NCBI GenBank assembly: GCA_964473525.1
Contig: CAYYPK010000002.1
Location: 283,330 to 347,329, forward strand
DNA: 64,000 bases
Reading direction: 5' to 3'
Source: GCA-2687025 sp964473525
Lineage (GTDB): Bacteria; Poribacteria; WGA-4E; GCA-2687025
Shown: positions 43,150 to 51,907 of the stretch, piece after piece
How positions within the stretch are numbered: position 1 is the stretch's first letter
Layout of the letters: every line of letters begins with the position of its first letter
Translations under genes and position numbers: made by a program
The notes under the pieces: generated by a model
The model's database searches: none
What the model was told of the DNA's origin: nothing
What the model saw: only the letters and a program-made list of their open reading frames with translations

Positions 43150-44655
43150 CTACTCCTCGAGTTGTAGCGGGGTTGTAGCTATACGCGCCGACTGCGGCGG
43201 CGTATTCCGGGCGTCCGCTGCCGACGCCATGTCCGATCGTGGCACGTACTGGCTGTAATCCGATATCAGCCCTGTCGTGAGCGAATACACGACGACGTTG
43301 GTCGCCCAGCGGTACACGCCGGGTGAGTAGTTCACGCTCCGGGTGGGCAGGTTCACGGCCTCCATGGCGCACATGTAGTCACGCCGCACCATGAGCGCGA
43401 CGAGCTTATCTCCTACGGAGACACCTTCCAGGAAGTTCCGTTTCGGCGGGCGCGTGCCCCACCAGAAGATGTCGAAGCCCACCGGCGGCCCCGCCAGTTC
43501 GTAGAAGGTGCTGTACACGGGGTGGTCGTTCTCCAGACGTTCGATGCCGTACTCCGGCATCACGAGCCGCATCTGCGCCTGAAAGATCTTGATCATCGCC
43601 TGCGACGGGGCGTTCACGCCGCAGTCGTCGAAGATCAGCAAGCCCTGTTTCTGCACGAGGTACCTGCGCAGGTTCGCCGCCTCCAGTTCGCCAAGACGGG
43701 TATCGAGCTTCTGCCCGCCGCCACCCTCGCGCAGGAGTCCTTGAGACTGCACGATAGCGGGATCGTGTCCCGTCATCCACAGCATGGGAGACTTCTGTAG
43801 GTTGGCGTCGGTCAGCCGGACGGCGCCTCCCTCGACGTTCATGTCCGTCTTGATCTTCGTCTTCTCGTTGAGCCACTTTGCCAATGCGTTCAGGGAGGAC
43901 GAGTCCGCCCACCAGTCGGACAGGTCGTGCTTCACGCGCACGAGGCGGAAGACGCCACGGATGTCGCCGTGCGTCCCGATGATTCGCCCGCCCGGCTCCC
44001 CGGGCGGCAGCGGTCGCACGTCCTCGAATCCGATCGTGACCGCCTCCGCCATGTCGCCCAACCCGTCCAGCGCCGTTCCCAAGTGCTGTACGAGGGAGAT
44101 GCCGCGGGCCTTGCCCATCTGTGCCGTGGGCGGCTTCGACGCGAACCCGTCCACCGAACGCCCCACCTTCGGGCCCCCTCCCACGCCCGCGTTCGCCACG
44201 GGGGCTGAGTAGGCGAGCGCGTCTGCGCTGTCGGCGACCGGCAGATCGACGCTGGTGACGACCACGGGGGCGTCCGTGTTCGGCCGCGTCACGCGCACTC
44301 GCGGCGTCGGAAGGGCCACATTGACCGCTACGGCTTGCGGAGCCGCTTGGAGCACGCTTGTAGCGCGCGCGCTCGAGGTCTTCGGCAGTGTGGACGCCGT
44401 CGCCCGCGTCGTTACCTGCGGTTGCGTCGCCACGGGCGTTTCGGACAGAACCAGCGGCCGCGGGATCTGCTTCGCGATCCGTGGACGCGGAGCAGGACGT
44501 GGTGGCGGCGGCGCCAGCAGGACCGTGTTGTCGAACGGATTCGGGATGATTGCCCTCTCGACGAGAATGTAGAACGTGAGAGCCACGGCGGCGGCTCCAT
44601 GCACGACCATGGACACGGTGAAAGCGAGTCGCGTGCGCTGCGATTGCTTCGCCAT
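43150..44655 (-). CDS. DUF4159 protein with TonB-like N-terminal region (copy C)
   Basis: The 501-residue protein has an N-terminal membrane helix (about residues 11-30) beginning AFTVSMVVHGAAAVALTF, with Ser15 and His19 arranged as in the SxxxH helix of TonB, then a proline-rich stretch (LAPPPPRPAPRPRIAKQIPRP) and a long linker, as in TonB, but ending in DUF4159 (about 240-480) rather than a TonB C-terminal domain. The domain has LVRVKHDLSDWWAD, MLWMTGHD and IFDDCGVNA. AGGAG lies 6 bases before ATG 44655. Copies B and C share more sequence with each other than with A. ExbB and ExbD genes are not in the window. Confidence 0.85.
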   Translation of the reverse strand: MAKQSQRTRLAFTVSMVVHGAAAVALTFYILVERAIIPNPFDNTVLLAPPPPRPAPRPRIAKQIPRPLVLSETPVATQPQVTTRATASTLPKTSSARATSVLQAAPQAVAVNVALPTPRVRVTRPNTDAPVVVTSVDLPVADSADALAYSAPVANAGVGGGPKVGRSVDGFASKPPTAQMGKARGISLVQHLGTALDGLGDMAEAVTIGFEDVRPLPPGEPGGRIIGTHGDIRGVFRLVRVKHDLSDWWADSSSLNALAKWLNEKTKIKTDMNVEGGAVRLTDANLQKSPMLWMTGHDPAIVQSQGLLREGGGGQKLDTRLGELEAANLRRYLVQKQGLLIFDDCGVNAPSQAMIKIFQAQMRLVMPEYGIERLENDHPVYSTFYELAGPPVGFDIFWWGTRPPKRNFLEGVSVGDKLVALMVRRDYMCAMEAVNLPTRSVNYSPGVYRWATNVVVYSLTTGLISDYSQYVPRSDMASAADARNTPPQSARIATTPLQLEE

Positions 44656-44994
44656 TAGGCGGACTCCTAGCGCTGACAGCGGACAGACCTGTCCCTCCTC
44701 CGCGTGGCATTTCCACGCGGAATCTCCCTACCAGATCCCGGGACCGGTCCTGGGCTGTTTCGGTCTACGGTGGTTGCCTGAGCCTCATACCGTTGTAGGC
44801 AATATCCATGCCACGGCATTTGCACGCGAGAAGTCAGGCGTCAGAGGGCGTCGCGCGAGGTGGCTGACGCCGAATGGCGGGTTTTGGGGCGTTCGCGGGC
44901 CTGTGGTCGCCCGGTATGGTGCATGGCCGACGCGCGGGCGAGGGCAGAACCACATGTCCGATGCGGCGCAAGGCGCCGGCTCATCTGGCGGGCA
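44656..44994. other. Intergenic region without a recognised gene
   Basis: This 339-base gap between DUF4159 copy C and the potassium channel has no convincing coding frame. It contains a perfect 9-base inverted repeat, described separately, and Gly/Arg-biased shadow frames. A GGCAACC occurs but without the matching -10 seen at 670 and 1069. Confidence 0.6.
44699..44721 (-). promoter_or_regulatory. Perfect hairpin in the 5' leader of DUF4159 copy C
   Basis: TCCGCGTGG (44699-44707) and CCACGCGGA (44713-44721) form a perfect nine-pair stem around the loop CATTT. It lies 44 bases upstream of ATG 44655 on the minus strand. It may be a leader element, operator or mRNA stability stem; there is no U-tract that would support a terminator. 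Confidence 0.4.
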
Positions 44995-45804
44995 TCAGAG
45001 CTTCTCGCCGCAGTGGCGGCAGAATTTGGCCTCGAGCGACTCACCGTGGAGGGCAGACACGAATCCCGAGCCGATGATGCCTACCGGCATCGCGATGAAC
45101 GCTACCCCGGTGATCGAGACAATCGACCCGAGCACCTTCCCGAGGGGCGTGATTGGGTATATGTCGCCGTATCCTACTCTCGTGAGTGTCGAGACTCCCC
45201 ACCACATGGCGTGGGGCACGCTGGCGAACACGTCGGGTTGCGCCTGGTACTCGACGTAGTACATCAGGCTCGATGCGACGGAGATCAGCACCAGTTGCGC
45301 GAAGATGGCGGTGTACAGTTCCTCCTTCTTCGCCGTCATGACGTGCATGAGCGTCTGCGCCGACCGGGTGTACCGCCCGACCTTCATGAGTCGGAGCAGG
45401 CGGAAGAGCCGGAACGTCCGCACGGCGCGGGCGTCCAGGAACGTCGCTGGGAAGTATGACGGCGCCACGGCCAGCAGGTCGATGATGGCGTTGGCAGAGC
45501 GCGCGTAGCGCGGCCGGCCGCGTATCCCGCCCCCGTATCGAGGGTCGGCGGTGCACGCCCAGATGCGGAGCACATACTCCGCGCTGAATACGGCCACCGA
45601 GAACCGGTCGAACGCCTCGAAGAAGAGTCCAAAGCGGTCGTACAGGGTCTCAATCGTCTCGAGCGTCACCGCCGCGATGTTGCTGACGATGAGGATGAGA
45701 AGGACGTAGTCCGCTACTTTGCTCAGAGTGTCGTCCGGTGACGCTGCCTTCTCCAAGACATCGTACGTTCGCTCACGTAGCATGGTGTAGCGGCTAAGGA
45801 GCAT
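44995..45804 (-). CDS. Voltage-gated potassium-channel-like protein with altered filter
   Basis: The 269-residue protein has six membrane segments. S1-S3 span about residues 27-122. S4 has regularly spaced positive charges (RAVRTFRLFRLLRLMKVGR), the voltage-sensing pattern. The pore follows, with S5 at 162-185 and S6 near 222-250. The selectivity filter reads TLTRVGYGDIYP: the Thr preceding VGYGD in canonical TVGYGD is Arg209 (codon AGA at 45178-45180). The rest of the filter is intact. The C-terminus has a short FCRHCGEKL Cys pair. A KvAP-like channel is the expected role, but the Arg could prevent normal potassium conduction. Confidence 0.85.
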   Translation of the reverse strand: MLLSRYTMLRERTYDVLEKAASPDDTLSKVADYVLLILIVSNIAAVTLETIETLYDRFGLFFEAFDRFSVAVFSAEYVLRIWACTADPRYGGGIRGRPRYARSANAIIDLLAVAPSYFPATFLDARAVRTFRLFRLLRLMKVGRYTRSAQTLMHVMTAKKEELYTAIFAQLVLISVASSLMYYVEYQAQPDVFASVPHAMWWGVSTLTRVGYGDIYPITPLGKVLGSIVSITGVAFIAMPVGIIGSGFVSALHGESLEAKFCRHCGEKL

Positions 45805-46002
45805 CGATCACCAATGTGGGCGCAGAGCGCGCCTCGTGTTCCGGTTCACGGACTCGCGTCGAGTATGCACGGTCGTCGTCGGAAGGAACGACCCATCGCG
45901 CGCCAGCGTTACCGCTACGCGTGTACCCGACTGCTAGTCGCCGCTCTGGCCGGGCGCTAACATTCATCTCACTCCCGAACCGAGAGGAACGCCGGCCGGC
46001 GT

Positions 46003-47175
46003 ATGTTCCAGCCCACGAAGGCACGCACACAACTCCTCTGGCTCACCCTAACGCACGGCGTTGTCGACGCGTACGCGCTGTCGGTGCCGTTCATCCTGCC
46101 CATTTTACTGGATCGTGTCGCTCCAGAGAACTACCGTGCGTTCCTCGCCGGCGCCCTCGCCGCCACGGTTGCCGCCTCGACGTCCATTGGGCAGGTGGGC
46201 TTCGCTTGGTTGGCTGATCGCGACGTCAAAGCGCCGTTCCTCCTGGTCGGCGTTGGGACGGCCGCGGTAGGCATGTCGCTCCTCGGTATCGCGCCGAATC
46301 TGCCTGCGGCCTTTCTGCTAATGCTGGTCGGCGGGTTGGGTGTCGCGGCGTTCCACCCGCAGTCCGCGGTGGCCGCCTCGCGGCTCAGCAAGGGCGCGCG
46401 TGGGCTGGGCATGTCATTCTTCATCGTTGGCGGGAATCTCGGCCAGGCGGTGGGTCCGTTGCTCCTCATGCTGGCGTATGCATCGTGGTCTACCGCGGCG
46501 TTCGCTCCCTCCATGGTCGTTGGGCTCGCGCTGTGCGTGACGTTCGGCCGTATGTACATCGCCGTAGCGCGGGACAATGAGGTCCAGCCGAACGCAGGGC
46601 CGTTCTGGAGCCGGTCGCTGTTCGTCCTCTACCTCATCGTCACCGTGCGCACGCTGGTGATTCTAGGGTTCCTCAACTTCCTATCTCTGTACCTTGACCG
46701 AGAGTTGGGGCTCTCGGACATGCGCCGGTCGCTGGTGCTTTCCGGATTCATACTGTTCGGGTCGGTCGGGATGCTGGGTGGCGGAGTGCTGGCGGATCGG
46801 TTCGCGCGCCTTCCGCTCTTGCTCTTCTCGCTCGTGGCGCCCACGCCGATCTTCCTGCTGGCCCTGCGGGCCGAGGGCCTGGCGTTCCCGCTGCTGTTGC
46901 TTGGGGCGAATCTGATCCTCCAGTTGACTACCCCGCTCTACATCGTGCTGGGTCAGGAGACGATGGAGCATCCCTCGAACCTAGCGACCAGCTTCGTGAT
47001 GGGCGGGGCGTGGGGTACGGCGGGTCTGGTCATGCTCCCCATCGGCGCGGTGGCCAACGCGGTGGGACTCGCCCCCGTGCTGGCCGGACTGAGCTTCTTG
47101 CCGGCCGCGACCGCGCTCCTGCTGCCGTTCCTGCCACGAGCTATCCTCGGTGTGCGAGCTGCGGGAGCCACCTGA
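46003..47175 (+). CDS. Major facilitator superfamily transporter
   Basis: This 390-residue protein has about twelve membrane helices in the two-lobed MFS arrangement. The loop between helices 2 and 3 includes GFAWLADRDVKAPFLLVG, an MFS-A-like segment (G-x3-D-R). A second lobe repeats this as GMLGGGVLADRFARLPLLL. The N-terminal HGVVDAYALSVPFILP stretch resembles the fosmidomycin-resistance (Fsr)-like branch. The substrate is unknown. It starts a plus-strand run that continues through an ABC permease and a phosphatase. The 198 bases upstream contain no gene; a TAACAT possible -10 lies near 45957-45962. Confidence 0.85.
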   Translation: MFQPTKARTQLLWLTLTHGVVDAYALSVPFILPILLDRVAPENYRAFLAGALAATVAASTSIGQVGFAWLADRDVKAPFLLVGVGTAAVGMSLLGIAPNLPAAFLLMLVGGLGVAAFHPQSAVAASRLSKGARGLGMSFFIVGGNLGQAVGPLLLMLAYASWSTAAFAPSMVVGLALCVTFGRMYIAVARDNEVQPNAGPFWSRSLFVLYLIVTVRTLVILGFLNFLSLYLDRELGLSDMRRSLVLSGFILFGSVGMLGGGVLADRFARLPLLLFSLVAPTPIFLLALRAEGLAFPLLLLGANLILQLTTPLYIVLGQETMEHPSNLATSFVMGGAWGTAGLVMLPIGAVANAVGLAPVLAGLSFLPAATALLLPFLPRAILGVRAAGAT

Positions 47176-47199
47176 GTGCGAAGGAACCTGGGGGGACGC

Positions 47200-48075
47200 A
47201 TGGATTTCGCTATCGAGCTCTTCACCGCTGCCGTTCGGCTCTCGATACCGATTCTGCTGGCCGCTGCGGGCGAGACTTGGGCGCAGAGGTCGGGCGTCAT
47301 CAACATCGGTCTCGAAGGCATCATGCTGACGGGAGCGTTTGCGGGCATGGCGGGAGCTCACCTCGGTCGGGGAATGCCGGGCGCCGGGGCGTGGCTCGGC
47401 CTGGCTATGGCCGGGGCGTCCGGCGTGCTGCTCGCGGGCGTTTTCGCGTACTTCACTGTCGGGCGTGGCGCGGACCAGATCGTCACGGGCACGGCGATCA
47501 ACCTCACGGCGTTCGGGGCCACGGCGTTCCTGAACCGCATGCTGTACACAGATGTCGTAAGGGTCGCCGGGTTCGGCGAAGGCGCCCGCGTGGCTCTCTA
47601 CGGCGCGGCGCTCGCCGTCGCGTCCCTGGGGTATGTCCTCCTGCACCACGCGCGTCTGGGTCTCGCGGTCCAGGCGGCGGGCGAGCATCCGCGCGCGTTG
47701 GATACCGTAGGAATCTCCGCGCGACGCCTTCGCGCCACGTGCGTGCTGATAGGCGGAGGCATGGGCGGCCTCGCCGGCGGCTACCTTCTGCTGACCGGCG
47801 TGCCGACATTCATCGAGAATATGACCGCCGGCCGTGGCTTCATCGCCATCGCTATCGTCATCTTCGGACGATGGCACGCTGCGGGCGTGGCGGCGGCCGC
47901 GCTCTTCTTTGGGCTGGTCGACGCGCTACAGTTACGGCTGGAGGCGATGGGAGTCGGCGCCCCCGACGAGTTCCTGAAGATGCTCCCCTACGTCCTGACA
48001 CTGATCGTGCTCGCAACGGGCCTGGGCAAGGCGCGCGCGCCAGCGGCCCTCGGCCAGCCCCACACTCGCGGATGA
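47200..48075 (+). CDS. ABC transporter permease, nucleoside/sugar (BPD_transp_2) type
   Basis: The 291-residue membrane protein belongs to the RbsC/BmpC-like permeases. Its N-terminus has TPILLAAAGETWAQRSGVINIGLEGIMLTGA-like residues, the signature of the nucleoside-transporter second permease (NupQ/YufQ): EGxxxQRSGVINIGLEG is visible in part as WAQRSGVINIGLEGIM. Eight or more helices follow, with the ISARRLRATCVLIGGGMGGLAG motif that contacts the ATPase. No ATPase, second permease or binding protein is adjacent. ATG 47200 is preferred to an upstream GTG 47176 because a G-rich site precedes it. Its stop overlaps the next gene's ATG. Confidence 0.85.
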   Translation: MDFAIELFTAAVRLSIPILLAAAGETWAQRSGVINIGLEGIMLTGAFAGMAGAHLGRGMPGAGAWLGLAMAGASGVLLAGVFAYFTVGRGADQIVTGTAINLTAFGATAFLNRMLYTDVVRVAGFGEGARVALYGAALAVASLGYVLLHHARLGLAVQAAGEHPRALDTVGISARRLRATCVLIGGGMGGLAGGYLLLTGVPTFIENMTAGRGFIAIAIVIFGRWHAAGVAAAALFFGLVDALQLRLEAMGVGAPDEFLKMLPYVLTLIVLATGLGKARAPAALGQPHTRG

Positions 48076-48605
48076 CCCGTATGCCTCGCTCGGCGAACAG
48101 CGACTACGCATGGTATACGGCCGCGTGGTACGCCTCCGTACGACTCCTGAAGGACGTCTGGTCCTTCTTTGACAGACGGTCGCGTCTCACCTGGGTGAAC
48201 CCACAAGTGTGCGTGGGGGGCAGGATCACGGAGCGACGCGCGGCGGCGCTACGAGAGCAAGGTATCGAGGCCGTGGTGAGTTTGCAGGGCGAGCGCATGG
48301 ACGACATGGGAGATCTTCGCGCGCACCTGTGGCTGCCTAGCGACGACGGCAGGGCGCCCGACAAGAATCAGTTGGCGCAGGGAGTCCGGTTCATCACCGG
48401 TCAGCTCGCTCTGGGCCGCAAGGTCTACATCCACTGCCACGCGGGCGTGGGTCGAGCTCCGACGCTGGCGGCGGCGTACCTGGTGTCCACCGGCTGCGCG
48501 CCTGACGAAGCCATCGCGGCCGTGCGGGCCGTGAGACCGTGGATACGCATGAACGGAAAGCAGCGCGCGGCGGTCCTCGAGGTCGCCAACGGCGTCCGCG
48601 CGTAG
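48072..48605 (+). CDS. Dual-specificity / tyrosine phosphatase-like protein
   Basis: The 177-residue protein has a Cys-phosphatase active site, YIHCHAGVGRAPTLAAAYL, matching HCxxGxxR(S/T), with the catalytic Cys in HCHAG and the phosphate-binding Arg. A general-acid Asp is probably in LPSDDGRAPD. The N-terminal 50 residues have a helical region (SANSDYAWYTAAWYASVRLLKDVW) before the domain. Such enzymes dephosphorylate proteins, phosphoinositides or glucans. It overlaps the ABC permease gene by four bases (ATGA), and the following gene encodes a glucan phosphorylase, so a laforin-like glucan phosphatase role is conceivable but unproven. Confidence 0.82.
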   Translation: MTRMPRSANSDYAWYTAAWYASVRLLKDVWSFFDRRSRLTWVNPQVCVGGRITERRAAALREQGIEAVVSLQGERMDDMGDLRAHLWLPSDDGRAPDKNQLAQGVRFITGQLALGRKVYIHCHAGVGRAPTLAAAYLVSTGCAPDEAIAAVRAVRPWIRMNGKQRAAVLEVANGVRA

Positions 48606-48656
48606 CGCATGCCCGGCGCCGTAGCGTCGCGCGGACACAACTAGGGTCACCCTTGC

Positions 48657-51221
48657 ATGAAGCCGATTCGCTCGTTTCGCAGCACGCCGAGGATCCCATC
48701 GGAGCTACAGGGCTTGCGCTCCTTGGCGGGCAACTTCTGGTGGCACTGGAATCACTCGGCGGCGACGCTGTTCCGCGACATCGATCCGGATGCCTGGGAG
48801 GACGCAAACCACAATCCCGTGGCCCTGCTCGGGCGCGTCCCCGCAGACCGACTGGCCGCCCTAGCGGCGGACGACGCGTTCCGATTCCGCCTCGCGCGGG
48901 AAGTGGAACGACAAGACGAATACACGTCGCGCCCCGAGCCCGAGCCGTCCGAAGGGGCCACCGTGGCTTACTTCTGCGCTGAGTACGGGGTCGCCGAGTT
49001 CTTCCGCATCTACTCAGGCGGCCTGGGCGTCCTCGCGGGGGACCACCTGAAGGCGGCGAGCGACCTGGCTCTGCCGCTCGTGGCCGTCGGGCTGTTCTAC
49101 CACCGGGGGTACTTCCAGCAGCGCCTGACGCCGGACGGCTGGCAGCTAGAGGGCTATCCCTACAACGACCCGTCCCAATTGCCGATGAAGCAGGTGCGCG
49201 ACGGCGACAAGCCGCTTACAGTCAGCCTGACGGTTGGCGGCGAGGAAGTGACCGCGGGGGCGTGGCGCGCGGATGTAGGTCGCACCCCACTGTATCTGCT
49301 TGACACCAACCTCGAGGCCAATCCGCCCCGTTTGCGCGGCATCACCGACCGTCTCTACGGGGGCGACGAGGACCACCGCCTCCGCCAGGAGCTTGTGCTG
49401 GGCATTGGTGGCGTGCGACTGCTCCACGCCCTTGGCCGCCGTCCAGAGGTCTACCATATCAACGAGGGCCACGCTGCGTTCCTGACCCTGGAGCGGCTCA
49501 GGCGGCGCGTGTCCGCCGGGATGGCTCTCGACACCGCCTTCGAGATCGTGCGCGCATCTAACGCGTTCACGACGCACACCCCCGTCCCTGCCGGCAACAA
49601 GGTCTACGAACACGACCTCGTGCGCCCACACGTCACGCCATACCTGGACGAGATGGGTCTCCCGTGGCGGGACTTCCTCGCCCTCGGCCAAACAGCGCCC
49701 GGCGAGGGTGGCTTCGGCATGACGACGTTCGCCCTCAGAACGTCCGGGCATGCCAACGGCGTCAGTCGCTTGCACGGCGAGGTGTCGCGCGGCATGTGGA
49801 GCCGCGTGTGGGGCGAGACGCCCGTGGACGAGACGCCGATTGGACACGTCACGAACGGCGTCCACACGGCGACGTGGGTGGGCGGAGAGGTCGCGGACCT
49901 CTACGACACGCACATTGGGCCGCGCTGGCGATCGGCGCCGCACGAGCCGGAGACGTGGCGCCGCGTCGACAGCATTCCCGACGCCGAGCTGTGGCGCGCG
50001 CACGTCCGCGCCAGAGAACGCCTAGTCAGCTTCGCCCAGGCGGACCTGTCCCGCGGCCTGAAGGCGCGCCGAGCTCCCGCCAGCGAGATACGCGACGCTA
50101 CCGCTGTGCTGAACCCAAGGGCCCTCACAATCGGCTTCGCGCGGAGGGCGGCCACGTACAAGCGGCTGACGATGCTACTGCGAGATCCCGACAGACTTCG
50201 CGCTCTCTTGGTCGATGTCGAGCGGCCGGTGCAGTTCATCATCGCAGGCAAGGCGCACCCGGATGACCACGGTGGCAAGGAAGAGATCCAACGCGTGGTA
50301 CGTTTCGCGCAGGAGGCCGGAGTCGAGCGCAACCTGCTCTACATCGAGAACTACAGCATCTACGTGGGCCAGCTGATGACCGCCGGCGTCGATGTCTGGC
50401 TGAACACGCCCCGCCGGCCTCACGAGGCGTCCGGCACGAGCGGCATGAAGGCGGTGATGAACGGCATTCCCAACCTGAGCGTCTTGGACGGATGGTGGGC
50501 GGAGGCGTACGAGGACACCCTCGACGCTGGCGTGGAACCGGTCGGCTGGGCCATCGACGGCACGGCTGAAGGCGCCGCGAACGACGACGACCTCGACGCG
50601 TTGGACTCCGACACGCTCTATAGCATCCTCGAGCGCGAAGTCGTTCCCGAGTTCTACGACCTCGACGCGCGGGGCGTGCCCCGCGCCTGGGTCCGCCGAA
50701 TGAAGAGGTGTGTGCGAGAGCTGGCTCCGCTGTTCAACAGCCAGAGGATGGTCGCCGACTACGCGCGACAGGCTTACGAGCCGCTCTCCGAGAGACGTCG
50801 CCACTTGGAGGCCGAGGGAGCCTGCGTCGCCGAAGAGCTCGCCGCTTGGAAGCGCCGAGCGCGCAAGGGTTGGTCCGACGTGCGCATCGTCGACACGATG
50901 GTCGACGCTCCCGAGGTCGTCGAGGCCGGTGACGCAATCCAGGCGTGGGTCTCCGTGGACGTAGGCGGTCTGACGCCTGCGGACCTGCGGGTAGAAGTCG
51001 CCGTGGGCAAGATGGACATCGTGGACATCCACGCTCCGCTAGACAGCATCGCGTACACGGAACTCACTCCTGACGATGAGGCGAGCTCGACATCGACAAC
51101 GACGTATTGCGGCTCGTTCACGACATCTCTGAGCGGCCACCTGGGCGTGTCCGTGCGCGTGACGCCCTACCACGCGGAACTGTCTACGCCTGTCGAGATG
51201 GGTCTGGCTCTGTGGGCGTAG
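48657..51221 (+). CDS. glgP: Alpha-glucan phosphorylase
   Basis: This 854-residue protein is a GT35 glycogen/alpha-glucan phosphorylase of the DUF3417-containing type. The N-terminal DUF3417 segment (about residues 10-115) includes LAGNFWWHWNHSA. The catalytic core has YFCAEYGVAEFFRIYSGGLG, GRRPEVYHINEGHAAF, FTTHTPVPAGN and the PLP-binding Lys in SGTSGMKAVMNG, preceded by RRPHEA. It cleaves alpha-1,4-glucans with phosphate to give glucose-1-phosphate. A C-terminal region of about 170 residues is beyond the core. Its 3' end overlaps the convergent membrane-protein gene by 38 bases. The 51-base gap from the phosphatase suggests possible cotranscription. Confidence 0.95.
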   Translation: MKPIRSFRSTPRIPSELQGLRSLAGNFWWHWNHSAATLFRDIDPDAWEDANHNPVALLGRVPADRLAALAADDAFRFRLAREVERQDEYTSRPEPEPSEGATVAYFCAEYGVAEFFRIYSGGLGVLAGDHLKAASDLALPLVAVGLFYHRGYFQQRLTPDGWQLEGYPYNDPSQLPMKQVRDGDKPLTVSLTVGGEEVTAGAWRADVGRTPLYLLDTNLEANPPRLRGITDRLYGGDEDHRLRQELVLGIGGVRLLHALGRRPEVYHINEGHAAFLTLERLRRRVSAGMALDTAFEIVRASNAFTTHTPVPAGNKVYEHDLVRPHVTPYLDEMGLPWRDFLALGQTAPGEGGFGMTTFALRTSGHANGVSRLHGEVSRGMWSRVWGETPVDETPIGHVTNGVHTATWVGGEVADLYDTHIGPRWRSAPHEPETWRRVDSIPDAELWRAHVRARERLVSFAQADLSRGLKARRAPASEIRDATAVLNPRALTIGFARRAATYKRLTMLLRDPDRLRALLVDVERPVQFIIAGKAHPDDHGGKEEIQRVVRFAQEAGVERNLLYIENYSIYVGQLMTAGVDVWLNTPRRPHEASGTSGMKAVMNGIPNLSVLDGWWAEAYEDTLDAGVEPVGWAIDGTAEGAANDDDLDALDSDTLYSILEREVVPEFYDLDARGVPRAWVRRMKRCVRELAPLFNSQRMVADYARQAYEPLSERRRHLEAEGACVAEELAAWKRRARKGWSDVRIVDTMVDAPEVVEAGDAIQAWVSVDVGGLTPADLRVEVAVGKMDIVDIHAPLDSIAYTELTPDDEASSTSTTTYCGSFTTSLSGHLGVSVRVTPYHAELSTPVEMGLALWA

Positions 51222-51825
51222 TTACCGTGGGGGTCTTAGCCTCGGACGCGGCCTGCGGCTCGGGTCCGTGTATGTCCAGCGTCTGGAAGAGAATGTCCAG
51301 CGGCGGTCTGTCGTCGAGTCGATGGGCGAGCGTGTCGTCCACGTGAGCGTGCGCGCCGGTGTAGTCCCACGCCACGACACGCAGCCGGATGTTCGTCTGG
51401 TCGATGAGGTCGGGCAGTTGGTACACCTCGTAGATGTCCTCGTGGGCGCCCGGATCGAGGTCGACGGGCAGCGCGTTGCGCGACAGGCTGCCGAAGATGA
51501 AGGCGTGGTCGTGAGGGTGCGGAGCCAGAGGACGCCATCGCCGGCCCCGACGGAGCTCGACCACTAGCCGTGACAGCGTAGCGGACCGCTGCTCGCTCTC
51601 GTTGTATACGCGCAACGACACGAACACGAGAGAATAACCGCCCCGGATGACGAAGCAGTTCGTTCCCTCGGCGAGAAGTTCCACACGCAGCGCAACCGCC
51701 TCGTGACGGCCGTGACGACTGCCCCGTCGACGCCCGCGGAGCCCACCCGCCCATAGATCCCAGCACCAGTGCGCCAGCGACAGCGTCAGTGCAAGCGCGC
51801 TCAGCACGATGGCAAGCGTCGTCAC
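51184..51825 (-). CDS. Single-pass membrane protein with beta-sandwich-like domain
   Basis: The 213-residue protein has one N-terminal membrane helix (about residues 4-28, TTLAIVLSALALTLSLAHWC), a basic spacer (RRRGSRHGRHE), and a soluble domain at about residues 45-185 with predominantly beta-strand patterning (FVIRGGYSLVFVSLRVYN; LPVDLDPGAHEDIYEVYQL). A short disordered tail follows. No family is recognised. It is convergent with glgP and overlaps its 3' end by 38 bases on the opposite strand. The nearest upstream gene on the minus strand encodes an S9 peptidase, but there is no spacing evidence for an operon. Confidence 0.6.
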   Translation of the reverse strand: MTTLAIVLSALALTLSLAHWCWDLWAGGLRGRRRGSRHGRHEAVALRVELLAEGTNCFVIRGGYSLVFVSLRVYNESEQRSATLSRLVVELRRGRRWRPLAPHPHDHAFIFGSLSRNALPVDLDPGAHEDIYEVYQLPDLIDQTNIRLRVVAWDYTGAHAHVDDTLAHRLDDRPPLDILFQTLDIHGPEPQAASEAKTPTVTTPTEPDPSRQA

Positions 51826-51907
51826 GCTAAGAGACCCCTCGAGGACGTGGAAGAGGCGCCACGGCCCGCACTCGGGCGCCCACGAGCTCTGGTACGTGCG
51901 GCGTCCA

